The notes under the pieces are model-generated. The model had not been told where the DNA came from and ran no database searches. It saw only the letters and a list, made by a program, of their open reading frames with translations. A DNA stretch of 64,000 bases from Halanaerobium hydrogeniformans (GTDB taxonomy: Bacteria > Bacillota > Halanaerobiia > Halanaerobiales > Halanaerobiaceae), in the NCBI RefSeq assembly GCF_000166415.1, contig NC_014654.1, positions 2,542,001-2,606,000 of the forward strand, in the 5' to 3' direction. Below, one piece after another: positions 26,425-35,432 of the stretch (position 1 is the stretch's first letter; every line of letters starts with the position of its first letter). Position numbers and translations under genes: made by a program.

Positions 26425-26775
26425 TTATTTTTCCATCAAACCATGAAGAAAACTGGAAACCAAACTAATAATAATTGATGCCATAAATGCAGAAAAGAAA
26501 CCACTGACAAAAAAACCAGGTACTAATACTGAAGTTAAAGCTATCATAATAGCATTTATTACAAATAAGAATAGTCCAAAAGTTAAAATGGTAAAAGGAA
26601 TTGTTAAAATTGTAAATATAGGTCTAATAAATCCATTTACAAAACCTAGTACCACAGCCGCAAAAAAGCCAGCCCAAATTCCACTCACGCTAATGCCTGG
26701 CAGTATATAAGCTGCAACTAATAAGGCTATCATTGTTGAAAAAACTTTAGCAAAAAAACTTGAGTATCCTCTCAT
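26425..26775 (-). CDS. Phage-holin-4-superfamily membrane protein
   Basis: 116 aa with four membrane segments. The family core is VNGFIRPIFTILTIPFTILTFGLFLFVINAIMIALTSVLVPGF, diagnostic for this family (YvlD-like). These are chromosomal membrane proteins linked to envelope stress; the holin name does not imply a prophage. Probably transcribed with the repeat protein 47 bp downstream. Confidence 0.88.
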   Translation of the reverse strand: MRGYSSFFAKVFSTMIALLVAAYILPGISVSGIWAGFFAAVVLGFVNGFIRPIFTILTIPFTILTFGLFLFVINAIMIALTSVLVPGFFVSGFFSAFMASIIISLVSSFLHGLMEK

Positions 26776-26886
26776 AATATACCTCCTAATTTTCCAAAAA
26801 CTACTTATATATAAGTTCTTTGACTCCAGGTGTATTCCTTCTTTTCTTTATTATATCATAAATATATATTTTATTTTGAAATATAT

Positions 26887-26915
26887 TTGACAGTTAGAAT
26901 ATGCTGTATTATAAT
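26887..26915 (+). promoter_or_regulatory. Consensus sigma-A promoter of cysK
   Basis: TTGACA (26887-26892), 17 bp, TATAAT (26910-26915): both hexamers match consensus exactly. Confidence 0.85.
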
Positions 26916-26967
26916 AAAGTAAAGTAAAGTACTCAACTTTCATAAAATTTTAAGCAGGAGGCTCACA

Positions 26968-27879
26968 ATGATTCATAAAGATGTTACGAAATTAATTGGT
27001 TATACACCAATGGTTCGCTTAAATAATCTTATTACAGAAGAAAATGCAGAAGTCCTAGTCAAACTTGAATGTTTTAATCCAGGTGGAAGTATCAAAGATA
27101 GAATAGCACTAAATATGATCAATAAAGCAGAACAATCAGGTGAGTTGAAAAAAAATGGGGTAATTGTTGAGCCTACAAGTGGTAACACAGGAATTGGTAT
27201 TGCCATGGTTGGTGCGGCGAGGGGCTATAAAGTAATTTTAACCATGCCGGATTCAATGAGTCTCGAAAGAAGGCAAATGCTAAAAGCTTATGGAGCAGAA
27301 TTAGTTCTTACAGATGCTTCTAAAGGTATGAAAGGTTCTATTGAAAAAGCAGAAGAAATTGCTGCTGAAAAAAATGGAATAGTTCTTTCTCAGTTTACAA
27401 ATGATGCTAACCCAAGTGCCCACCGCGAAACAACAGCTTTAGAAATAATTAGAGACACAGAAGGTAGAATAGATCATTTTGTTGCTGGTGTTGGAACAGG
27501 TGGTACAGTAACGGGTGTTGGAGAAATACTTAAGTCAAGAATCAAAGGCCTGGAGGTAACAGCAGTGGAACCCACAAAATCAGCAGTAATCTCTGGTGAA
27601 AAACCCGGTCCACATAAAATAGCTGGAATCGGAGCAGGTTTCATACCACAGGTTTTAAATACTGATATAATAGATAGAATTGAAAAAGTTAGTAATCAAG
27701 AAGCTTATGAGATGACGAAAAATTTAGCTAAAAAAGAAGGATTGTTTCTGGGTATTTCATCAGGTGCAGCTATAACTGCAGCTCTCCGTCTGGCTAAAGA
27801 ATTAAGTAATGAACAAAGAATTGTTGTAATAGCACCTGATACAGGTGAAAGATATTTGAGTACAGGTGTTTTCAATTAG
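26968..27879 (+). CDS. cysK: Cysteine synthase (O-acetylserine sulfhydrylase)
   Basis: 303 aa, fold-type II PLP enzyme making L-cysteine from O-acetylserine and sulfide. The PLP lysine is in CFNPGGSIKDRIAL (about residue 42), the substrate loop is EPTSGNTGIGIAMVG and the phosphate cradle is GVGTGGTVTGVG. AGGAGG precedes the ATG. Convergent with cysE at 28116, so both steps of cysteine synthesis sit back to back, supplying the ligase at 24366 as well. Confidence 0.95.
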   Translation: MIHKDVTKLIGYTPMVRLNNLITEENAEVLVKLECFNPGGSIKDRIALNMINKAEQSGELKKNGVIVEPTSGNTGIGIAMVGAARGYKVILTMPDSMSLERRQMLKAYGAELVLTDASKGMKGSIEKAEEIAAEKNGIVLSQFTNDANPSAHRETTALEIIRDTEGRIDHFVAGVGTGGTVTGVGEILKSRIKGLEVTAVEPTKSAVISGEKPGPHKIAGIGAGFIPQVLNTDIIDRIEKVSNQEAYEMTKNLAKKEGLFLGISSGAAITAALRLAKELSNEQRIVVIAPDTGERYLSTGVFN

Positions 27880-27919
27880 TTAAATCCGATAATTAAAATA
27901 GAGAATTTCCCCTGTTAAG

Positions 27920-27957
27920 AGCCCCGGAGGCCCCCCAACCTCTAGGGCTATTTTTTT
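27920..27957 (+). terminator. Terminator of cysK
   Basis: AGCCC(C)GGAGG / CCTC(T)AGGGCT hairpin, then a run of T. Confidence 0.8.
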
Positions 27958-28041
27958 ATCTTTTTATAGCTTGTTATAATTATCTAAATATCAAATAATT
28001 AAAACAAATAAATTTTATAAATTTTATACCAACTATTAACA

Positions 28042-28076
28042 AAACCCCTCTTCCATCTTTTGGAAAGGGGTTTTTA
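28042..28076. terminator. Terminator between cysK and cysE, mainly for cysE
   Basis: AACCCCT(C)TTCCA / TGGAA(A)GGGGTT hairpin with T runs on both strands. Confidence 0.75.
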
Positions 28077-28115
28077 TCTTTAAAGTGAATTATAATAATT
28101 TAAAAAGTTAATTAA

Positions 28116-28772
28116 TCAATCTGTTTTGTCAGCAGATTGATTGCCCAATATTTCTTTTTTTAACTTTCTAAACTCTTCTTCTAACTCTAATAACTGATCT
28201 TTAACAGGATCTGGTAAATCTGCATGTTCAAGTTCTCTTTCTGGATGAACACGTTTTCCATCTCTTACTACCACTCGACCAGGAACTCCAACCACAGTTG
28301 CATTTTCTTCTACATCGCTCAGCACAACTGAACCAGCACCAATTTTAACACAGTCATTAATTTTAATTGAACCTAAGACTTTTGCACCAGCACCTACAAC
28401 TACATTATTACCAATAGTAGGGTGTCTTTTGCCCTTTTCTTTTCCTGTACCACCAAGGGTTACTCCCTGGTAAAGAGTAACATTTTCACCAATTTCCGTA
28501 GTTTCTCCAATCACAACACCCATTCCATGGTCAATGAAAAACCCCTTAGCTATCTGGGCACCAGGATGAATTTCAATTCCCGTCAAAAAACGGGCCAGTT
28601 GAGATATAAAACGGGGTAGGATTCTTAAGCCCATTTTATAAAGAACATGAGAAAAGCGATGAAATAAAAGCACATGAAGACCTGAATATGTCAATAAAAC
28701 CTCAAAAATATTATTAGCAGCTGGATCACGTTCAAACACTGCATTTATATCAGCCCTAATAGTATCAAACAT
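28116..28772 (-). CDS. cysE: Serine O-acetyltransferase
   Basis: 218 aa, left-handed parallel beta-helix enzyme forming O-acetylserine from serine and acetyl-CoA. N-terminal helices ([21 protein letters not shown]) and the hexapeptide repeat region follow: [23 protein letters not shown] with the catalytic Asp-His (IDHG), then [21 protein letters not shown]. This is the shorter Firmicute form. GGAGG precedes the ATG, directly behind a perfect palindrome that may be an operator. Confidence 0.95.
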   Translation of the reverse strand: MFDTIRADINAVFERDPAANNIFEVLLTYSGLHVLLFHRFSHVLYKMGLRILPRFISQLARFLTGIEIHPGAQIAKGFFIDHGMGVVIGETTEIGENVTLYQGVTLGGTGKEKGKRHPTIGNNVVVGAGAKVLGSIKINDCVKIGAGSVVLSDVEENATVVGVPGRVVVRDGKRVHPERELEHADLPDPVKDQLLELEEEFRKLKKEILGNQSADKTD

Positions 28773-28790
28773 AATTTAAACCTCCAGTAA

Positions 28791-28812
28791 AATGATTATT
28801 TTAATAATCATT
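28791..28812. promoter_or_regulatory. 10-2-10 palindrome in the cysE leader
   Basis: AATGATTATT-TT-AATAATCATT is a perfect inverted repeat, located immediately 5' of the cysE ribosome site and about 25 bp downstream of a plausible promoter (TTGTAT, 16 bp, TATAAT on the minus strand). Geometry fits a repressor operator; the regulator is unknown. Confidence 0.4.
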
Positions 28813-28861
28813 AGTTTATCACTCAACTTTATTATATGTTTTATCTAAAAAAATACAAGTG

Positions 28862-29923
28862 TTAATTTTTAACTAAATCTTCTGGTCTATGTCCTTTCAA
28901 AAACCAGAGCCTAGATTGGTTATTGATATCTACTAATAATTGGCCTATTTCTGCAGTAGAACCCTGCTTATCTTTACCTATAATAGAAAATAATTCATCA
29001 CTGATAACACTTTTCTTTAAGCCATTTTGGATTAAAGAAGAAATATAATGAACTAGAGCCCTTGCCTCTTTAGATTCAAGGTCATAGTTTTTCAAAAGAT
29101 ATTTCTGTAGTCTTTTTTGGGCAAAATTAAATATTATTGATCCCTTTTCTATTAATTTATCATAATCAGCCTGGGGAATATCAGCATAATCAAGATCTCG
29201 TGCCATCTGCTCATTATAAATAAATTCAATATCCATTACCTGATCTAAAGCCATAATCCCACCAGCTTCCTGTAATATATTATGATAATTAGAATTTAAA
29301 TATAATACATTATTAAAATGATCTGCTCCAACTTCAATTTTAGTATATTCTGTCAGTTTTTCATATAAAGTGTGAGTCTCCATAACTCCATAAAAGTTGA
29401 GCATTGCCCAGCTTTTTAATAATAAATCCTGGTTTGTTTCAATTTGCTCTTTAATTTTACTATTTTTTAAACTAACTTTTAAAACAGCATAAATTTCATC
29501 GGGAAAAATAAATAAAAGTCCTTCTTCAACTAAAGCAGGATATGCTATGCCATAACTAAATAAAAAAGCACCTAAATCTAATTCTTCTACATTTATTTGT
29601 TCGGCATCAATTACGAACTTTTTTTGCCCAGAGTTAATAACATGATTTAAGAAATGATAATTTGTTTTTGCTAAAAATGGGATAATCTTTGCTAAATACT
29701 CAGGAATTGCATTAGAGAGTTTAACAATTAATTCATCTTTATTGAACTGACTAACACCCTCTATATTAAGATTTTTTCTTATTTCAGTTAAATCTTTTTT
29801 TCTTAGAGTAGCCAATTGATCTTTTAACTTTAAACTATCACTTTTAAAACTAAATATCTTTTCAAAATCATAATCAAATTGTTCCACAAAATCTTCAACA
29901 ATTTCTTCTTCATATTCAGACAT
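28862..29923 (-). CDS. Unknown protein with SAP-like N-terminal segment
   Basis: 353 aa, soluble, very rich in Lys and Glu. Residues about 33-70 (LKDQLATLRKKDLTEIRKNL, then VSQFNKDELIVKLSNAI) look like a SAP/Rho-N-type helix-extended-loop-helix nucleic-acid binding motif. The rest is helical with a conserved-looking tail WFLKGHRPEDLVKN. I do not recognise a characterised family; probably lineage-restricted. It follows purD by 48 bp in the same direction and so may be the last gene of the purine cluster, without evidence of a role in purine synthesis. Confidence 0.55.
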   Translation of the reverse strand: MSEYEEEIVEDFVEQFDYDFEKIFSFKSDSLKLKDQLATLRKKDLTEIRKNLNIEGVSQFNKDELIVKLSNAIPEYLAKIIPFLAKTNYHFLNHVINSGQKKFVIDAEQINVEELDLGAFLFSYGIAYPALVEEGLLFIFPDEIYAVLKVSLKNSKIKEQIETNQDLLLKSWAMLNFYGVMETHTLYEKLTEYTKIEVGADHFNNVLYLNSNYHNILQEAGGIMALDQVMDIEFIYNEQMARDLDYADIPQADYDKLIEKGSIIFNFAQKRLQKYLLKNYDLESKEARALVHYISSLIQNGLKKSVISDELFSIIGKDKQGSTAEIGQLLVDINNQSRLWFLKGHRPEDLVKN

Positions 29924-29971
29924 ATTAGAACTCCTTTTGAGTGATTTTTGTATATTTTAATGGCTAAAAAG

Positions 29972-31264
29972 TTAATTTAATTCTTTTTCGGCGATTTCTG
30001 AAATGCTAAATCCAATATCTGTGCGATAATGCATATCTTCAAATTCAACCTCTTCAATATATTGATAAACTTTATTAATTGTATTTAAAAGTCCATTATC
30101 TACTACAGTTAATCCTAATACACGACCACCATCAGTATAATATTTATCCTCAACGATTTTTGTGCCAGCATGGAAAATTAAAAGATCATCGTGATGTTTT
30201 AAATTATCCAGACCTTTAATCTCATAACCAGTATTAAATGTTAGTGGATAACCTGCAGAAGCTAAGACAACACAAACTGCTACACTACCGCTTACTTTAA
30301 TCTCTTTTTTATATTTTAGTTCCACATTATTTGTCATTTCCATTAATTCTATGATATCTTCTCCTAATCTTGGTAAAATAACCTGAGTTTCAGGATCACC
30401 AAAACGCGCATTATAATCTATTACTGCTGGTCCACTTTCAGTGAGAATCATCCCAATATGCAGTACACCTCGATAGTCAATTCCCTCACTGTTAAGAGCA
30501 TGAAGGGTTGGCCGTAAAATCTCTCTGCAAATTTTGTCCATCAATTCTTCATCGGTGTTAACAGCTGGTGAATAAGCACCCATTCCCCCTGTATTAGGTC
30601 CTTCATCTCCTTCAAAAACAGCTTTGTGATCCCTTGCAGTAGTAATAGGAAGTATTGTCTGTCCATCGGTTAGAGCAAATACCGAAAGTTCTTCTCCTTC
30701 TAAAAAGTCTTCTACTACAATTCGGTCACCAGCATCCCCAAAAGTCTTATCTTCCATAATTCTAGTTACTGCATCCTGTGAATCCTGGAAATTAGAAGCT
30801 ACAATAGATCCTTTACCCTGAGCAAGTCCTTCAGCCTTAATGACAAGAGGGTAATCTGCATTCTTTAAATAATTAAGAGCAGAATCAGGATCAGTAAAAA
30901 CTTCATATTCAGCAGTAGGAATGTTATATTTATTTAAAATATCTTTGGCAAAAACTTTTGATCCTTCAAGCAAAGCAGCCTGTTTTTTAGGACCAAAAAT
31001 CGGTAGAGATTCTTCAACAAAATAATCTACAATCCCTGCAACCAAAGGCTCTTCAGGTCCAACTACTGTCATTCCGATTTCATTTTCCCTGGCAAAATTA
31101 GCCAGGCCTTCTATATCATCTGCTTTTATATCAACCGTTTGAGCTATGTCAGTCATCCCATCATTTCCTGGAGCCACAAAAATTTCATCTACTCGCTCAC
31201 TTCTAAATAGCTTCCAGGCTAGAGCATGCTCTCTGCCGCCATTTCCTACAACCAGTACTTTCAT
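29972..31264 (-). CDS. purD: Phosphoribosylamine-glycine ligase
   Basis: 430 aa, ATP-grasp enzyme, second step of purine synthesis (GAR synthetase). N-terminal MKVLVVGNGGREHALAWKL, the family signature FGDPETQVILPRL, and ATP-grasp residues DRIVVEDFLEGEELSVFAL. 17 bp after purA, so co-transcribed. The reading order purB-purA-purD is not that of a complete pur operon; other pur genes are elsewhere. Confidence 0.95.
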   Translation of the reverse strand: MKVLVVGNGGREHALAWKLFRSERVDEIFVAPGNDGMTDIAQTVDIKADDIEGLANFARENEIGMTVVGPEEPLVAGIVDYFVEESLPIFGPKKQAALLEGSKVFAKDILNKYNIPTAEYEVFTDPDSALNYLKNADYPLVIKAEGLAQGKGSIVASNFQDSQDAVTRIMEDKTFGDAGDRIVVEDFLEGEELSVFALTDGQTILPITTARDHKAVFEGDEGPNTGGMGAYSPAVNTDEELMDKICREILRPTLHALNSEGIDYRGVLHIGMILTESGPAVIDYNARFGDPETQVILPRLGEDIIELMEMTNNVELKYKKEIKVSGSVAVCVVLASAGYPLTFNTGYEIKGLDNLKHHDDLLIFHAGTKIVEDKYYTDGGRVLGLTVVDNGLLNTINKVYQYIEEVEFEDMHYRTDIGFSISEIAEKELN

Positions 31265-31281
31265 AATTCTATCCTCCTTAT

Positions 31282-32556
31282 CTATGGTCTGATTATTGCT
31301 TCTTGTCGCCCTGGCCCTACACTAATTATTTTAGCTGGAACTCCGACCAGTTCTTCTATTCTTTCTATATATTTTTGAGCATTAAGTGGTAGTTCTTGAT
31401 ATTTTCTGCAACCGGATATATCTTCATCCCAGGCAGGCCAGCTTTCGTAAATGGGCTCATAAGGCAGCTCACTTTCTAAATAGGGTGGGAATTCTTCTAC
31501 CTGCTCATTACCATGTTGATAAGCAGTACAAAGTTTAATTTCTTTTAAGCCAGATAGAACATCTATTTTAGTTAATGCTATTTCAGTTAAGCCATTAACT
31601 CTCACAGCATGTTTTAAAATTGGGATATCCAGCCAACCACACCTTCTCGGTCTACCAGTAGTTACTCCATACTCATGCCCCTTATCTCGCAAAAATTCTC
31701 CCCATTGATTTTTTAATTCTGTTGGGAAAGGTCCTTCTCCAACCCTGGTTAAATAAGCCTTGGTAACCCCTATCACATCATCAATTGTAGTTGGACCCAT
31801 ACCGGTACCTGTACATACTCCTCCAGCAGTAGGGTTAGAAGAAGTTACAAATGGATAGGTTCCATAGTCTAGATCCAGTAATGTTCCTTGAGCACCTTCA
31901 AAAAATATCTTCTTATTCTTCTGATGAGCTTTATTCAATAAAAGTGAAGTATTAGTCACATAAGGTCTCAGCTTTTCTATATATGGTTGTAAATTTTTAA
32001 TTATTTCTGTTGCTTTTAACTTTTTCGCTCCATAAACTTTTTTTAAAATCACATTGTGATAGTCAAGAGCTTTCTCTAGCTTTGCTCTTAGTCTTCCTTC
32101 ATCCAGCAGATCAGCAATTCTAATTCCTCTTCTGGCTGTTTTATCGGTATAACAGGGGCCGATTCCTTTACCGGTTGTTCCAATTTTATCGTCACCTTTT
32201 CTTTTTTCTTCTAAAGCATCCAGCATTTTATGATAAGGCATAATTACATGAGCAGTTTCAGAAATATAAAGATTTGCTAGAGAAATATCTCTTTCTTCAA
32301 GTCCTTCCATTTCTTCTACCATAGCCTCAGGATCAATAACTACCCCACCACCTAAGACAGATTTCTTATCTTCATATAATATACCTGAAGGGATAAGATG
32401 AAGCTCAAATTTTTGATCACCTACAATAACAGTATGCCCGGCATTATTACCTCCACCATATCTTACAACTAAGTCAGCTGTTTTAGCCAGCATATCTGTA
32501 ATTTTACCTTTACCTTCATCTCCCCATTGTGCACCCACAACAATTTTATTCGACAT
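31282..32556 (-). CDS. purA: Adenylosuccinate synthase
   Basis: 424 aa. It makes adenylosuccinate from IMP, aspartate and GTP, first committed step to AMP. GAQWGDEGKGKITDML carries the catalytic Asp and P-loop, and GPTTIDDVIGVTKAYLTRVGEGPFPTEL is the C-terminal signature. The ATG at 32556 lies 26 nt after AGGAGG, with an 18-nt hairpin in between (32563-32580); folding it leaves 8 nt, the normal spacing. No upstream alternative start fits: TGA lies in frame just before. Confidence 0.96.
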   Translation of the reverse strand: MSNKIVVGAQWGDEGKGKITDMLAKTADLVVRYGGGNNAGHTVIVGDQKFELHLIPSGILYEDKKSVLGGGVVIDPEAMVEEMEGLEERDISLANLYISETAHVIMPYHKMLDALEEKRKGDDKIGTTGKGIGPCYTDKTARRGIRIADLLDEGRLRAKLEKALDYHNVILKKVYGAKKLKATEIIKNLQPYIEKLRPYVTNTSLLLNKAHQKNKKIFFEGAQGTLLDLDYGTYPFVTSSNPTAGGVCTGTGMGPTTIDDVIGVTKAYLTRVGEGPFPTELKNQWGEFLRDKGHEYGVTTGRPRRCGWLDIPILKHAVRVNGLTEIALTKIDVLSGLKEIKLCTAYQHGNEQVEEFPPYLESELPYEPIYESWPAWDEDISGCRKYQELPLNAQKYIERIEELVGVPAKIISVGPGRQEAIIRP

Positions 32557-32562
32557 CTTTTC

Positions 32563-32580
32563 GCCTGAAAAAATTCAGGC
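32563..32580 (-). promoter_or_regulatory. Hairpin between Shine-Dalgarno and start codon of purA
   Basis: GCCTGAA-TTTT-TTCAGGC on the minus strand: seven perfect base pairs between AGGAGG (32583-32588) and the ATG at 32556. With the hairpin formed the effective spacer is about 8 nt. It could be a structural spacer or a translation control element. Confidence 0.5.
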
Positions 32581-32713
32581 TTCCTCCTCTCATATTTAAG
32601 AGCTAAATTTTAATTTGCTTCTCACTACTTGCTACTTCATTAAAATCTTTTTTAAAACTTTCTATGTCTACTTCTATTTTAACAAAGTTTTCTCTAAAGT
32701 GCATCTTTTTAAT

Positions 32714-34012
32714 CTAATTTAACAGTCCTGTCCTTTTAAATATCTTATCTATATTTTTCAAATAAGCCTGCCAGTCAAAAATATTAGCTAACTCTTCTTC
32801 AGATAAATGGCTTTTTATTTGAGGATCATTAGTAATTAATTCCCTATAATCTTTTTTATCTTCCCAGGCAGTCATTGCATTTCGCTGGGCCAACTCATAG
32901 GCTTCCTCTCTGCGCAGGCCTTTTTCAACCAGGGCCAGCAAAAGTCTCTGTGAAAAGGTTAAGCCCAATGTTTTTTCCAGATTAGACTTCATGTTATCCT
33001 CATTGACAACTAATTCTTCCATCACAGCTTTAAAATTATACAGCATATAGTCTAGCAAAATAGCACTATCCGGCAGAATTACCCTTTCTACCGACGAATG
33101 GGTTAAATCCCTTTCGTGCCAGAGATTAATGTTTTCTAGAGCAGGAACTACATTTCCTCTAACAACCCTTGCTAATCCACTTAAGCGCTCACAAACGATT
33201 GGATTCTTTTTATGTGGCATCGCCGAAGAACCTTTTTGCCCTTTTCGAAAACCTTCTTCTACTTCCAGGATATCTGTTCTCTGAAGATTTCTAATCTCAG
33301 TAGCAAATTTTTCTATAGATGCTGCAGTTAATGCCAGCCTTTCTACAAAATCAGCATGGCGATCCCTTTGTAAAATCTGAGAACTTACCGCTGAATTACT
33401 GAGTCCTAAAATTTCACATACCCTTGTTTCTATTTCAGGCTCAATTGAAGAAAAACTTCCTACCGCACCTGAAATTTGGCCAACAGCCACAAATTCCAGG
33501 AGCTGATTAAATCTTTTTAGCTGTCTTCCTATCTCCTGATACCAGGTCAAAAGTTTAAGTCCCCAGGTTAATGGTTCAGCATGAACTCCATGGGTTCTGC
33601 CCACCATGATTGTATCTTTATCAGCCAGAGCTTTTTCCCCTAAAACCTGATATAATTCTTCTAAATCTTTAATAATCAATTGACAGGCTTCTTTCATTTG
33701 TACTGCCCTAGCAGTATCTTTAATATCAGAAGAAGTCAAACCTTCATGGATAAAACGAGATTCATTGCCTAAAGGTGCAGAAATCGCCTCGATAAAAGCT
33801 ATCATATCATGTCGGGTCTTTTTTTCAATTGCTTTGATTTCTACTAAATCTACAACCGCTTCTTTTTCAATCTTTTCAGCAGCTTCCATTGGAATTTCTC
33901 CCTTTTCAGCCCTCGCCTTTAAAACTGCAATCTCAATGTCCAGCCAGATCTTATACTTATTTTCTTCACTCCAAATTTTTTCCATCTCTTCACGGCCATA
34001 TCGTGCCAGCAT
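32714..34012 (-). CDS. purB: Adenylosuccinate lyase
   Basis: 432 aa, fumarase/aspartase superfamily. It splits SAICAR and adenylosuccinate, releasing fumarate. Signature loop SSAMPHKKNPIVCERLSGLARV (catalytic Ser) and TSSDIKDTARAVQ, VGRTHGVHAEPL (His). GAGGGGAAG precedes the ATG. First gene of the leftward purine set; a 157-bp gap separates it from purA, so they may be one transcript. Confidence 0.96.
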   Translation of the reverse strand: MLARYGREEMEKIWSEENKYKIWLDIEIAVLKARAEKGEIPMEAAEKIEKEAVVDLVEIKAIEKKTRHDMIAFIEAISAPLGNESRFIHEGLTSSDIKDTARAVQMKEACQLIIKDLEELYQVLGEKALADKDTIMVGRTHGVHAEPLTWGLKLLTWYQEIGRQLKRFNQLLEFVAVGQISGAVGSFSSIEPEIETRVCEILGLSNSAVSSQILQRDRHADFVERLALTAASIEKFATEIRNLQRTDILEVEEGFRKGQKGSSAMPHKKNPIVCERLSGLARVVRGNVVPALENINLWHERDLTHSSVERVILPDSAILLDYMLYNFKAVMEELVVNEDNMKSNLEKTLGLTFSQRLLLALVEKGLRREEAYELAQRNAMTAWEDKKDYRELITNDPQIKSHLSEEELANIFDWQAYLKNIDKIFKRTGLLN

Positions 34013-34298
34013 AAAAATCTTCCCCTCTTCTCGCTTCTTTAATTATATTTTCAAAATCTAAAAAAAAAATAAATAACTCCCATATTTGAACATTAAACCC
34101 CTTAAAAGACAACTATGTTAAATTAAAAATAATAAAGCCACTTTTTCAGTTTAATATTAGCAGATGCAGTAGTTAGTGTCAAGAATGATAGCTGATTAGA
34201 ATATTATTTATTTTAATTAGAATTTTTGCTTAAAAAAAGCATAATATCTGATATAATAAAAATAAGTGTTTTAAAAAGTCATTAATACGGGTGATAAA

Positions 34299-35417
34299 AT
34301 GGAAGAAAACTTTTATAAAAATAATATAGATTTAAGTGAAAGACAAAGTCGGCAAACAGTTACTATTGCTGATACTTTGCTAGAAAAAGGGCTATTGCGT
34401 AATTACACTGGTGATGAATGTAAAATACTGCTTTATCTTTTTACTCACCGCAGAAAAGAAAACATTGTAGAAATAGAAATACCACTGGCAGCTGCTGCCC
34501 TGGGGCTGGAGATAAAAAAATTAAAAAAGTCTCTGCATTCTTTAAACAATAAAGGAGTTTTAAAATCAAAGCAAAACAAAAGTTCAGAAGTTCTAAATTA
34601 TAAATTAGAACTTAATAATTTGATGACTGAACTCACAGATGAAGAAGAGTTAGAAAATTACGAAGAAGTTTCAGCTAAAGAACTCCGGAGAAGGGTTATT
34701 AAATCACAGGCACTTTCTAAATCAGAAATTGCAGCAGCTTTAATTTCATTTTTGCCTCCTGACAACAGGAATATCCACAGGCGAGAAGAAATCAAAGGCT
34801 GGCTCGATGATTTTGAATTAAAAATGTTAAAAGAATTAATCAGGAGAGTAGATAAGTGGCTGCAAAGAGAAGGTGGCGGAGATTATATGGTCGGTAGTTT
34901 TTCTTACCTGCGCAAAATAGTTCAGAGCTGGTATGAAGAAGAAATAACAAACTATGAAAAACTTCAGCAGCAGGATAAGCTCTATAGAGAAACTAGAGAG
35001 CTGGCAAAAGCATACGGTATTAATGCTTTTTCTTCAAATACCGCTCAGCTTAAGACTTTTCAAAATTGGTTAAGTGGACATCAGGCTTTAAGTAAAGAGC
35101 TTGCTTTAGCTGCAATTCGCGAAGCCGTCCGTCGCAAAAGGGATGGACAGCCTTCATTAAAATATATTGAAGATAACTTTATCAATCCGATCAAGGAACT
35201 GAAGATCAACAACCTGGCCGATTTTAAGCGCTGGTTGCAAAAAGAAATGGATAATAATTCTTTAAAAGCTGATCAAAGAGAAAAAAATACTGCAGATCAA
35301 ACTGAGGCAGAACAGAAAAAAGACAAAAACAAAAAAAGTAAAGAGCAAAGCAAAAATAATCAGGATGATTATAAATGGAAAGATTTTTTCATAGATTTTG
35401 ATAAATACAAAGAATAA
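34299..35417 (+). CDS. DnaD-like replication initiation protein
   Basis: 372 aa: an N-terminal winged-helix region (LLEKGLLRNYTGDECKILLYL...LAAAALGLEIKKLKKSLHSL), a middle helical region (residues about 150-300, ELKMLKELIRRVDKWL...YLRKIVQSWYEEE) and a Lys/Glu-rich tail. DnaD-type proteins open the origin and recruit the helicase loader in Firmicutes. Assignment rests on the winged helix plus position: it heads an operon with a DnaC/DnaI-like loader 15 bp downstream and the DnaB helicase. Similarity to DnaD cannot be measured here. Confidence 0.65.
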   Translation: MEENFYKNNIDLSERQSRQTVTIADTLLEKGLLRNYTGDECKILLYLFTHRRKENIVEIEIPLAAAALGLEIKKLKKSLHSLNNKGVLKSKQNKSSEVLNYKLELNNLMTELTDEEELENYEEVSAKELRRRVIKSQALSKSEIAAALISFLPPDNRNIHRREEIKGWLDDFELKMLKELIRRVDKWLQREGGGDYMVGSFSYLRKIVQSWYEEEITNYEKLQQQDKLYRETRELAKAYGINAFSSNTAQLKTFQNWLSGHQALSKELALAAIREAVRRKRDGQPSLKYIEDNFINPIKELKINNLADFKRWLQKEMDNNSLKADQREKNTADQTEAEQKKDKNKKSKEQSKNNQDDYKWKDFFIDFDKYKE

Positions 35418-35432
35418 AAAGGGGGAAAAATA

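Noticed and set aside
26425-26775. Holin-family protein as evidence of a prophage
   Set aside because: The family is a common chromosomal membrane protein (YvlD-like) and no phage genes are near.
34226-34257. Promoter TTGCTT...TATAAT before the DnaD-like gene
   Set aside because: The spacer is 20 bp, too long for a confident sigma-A promoter.
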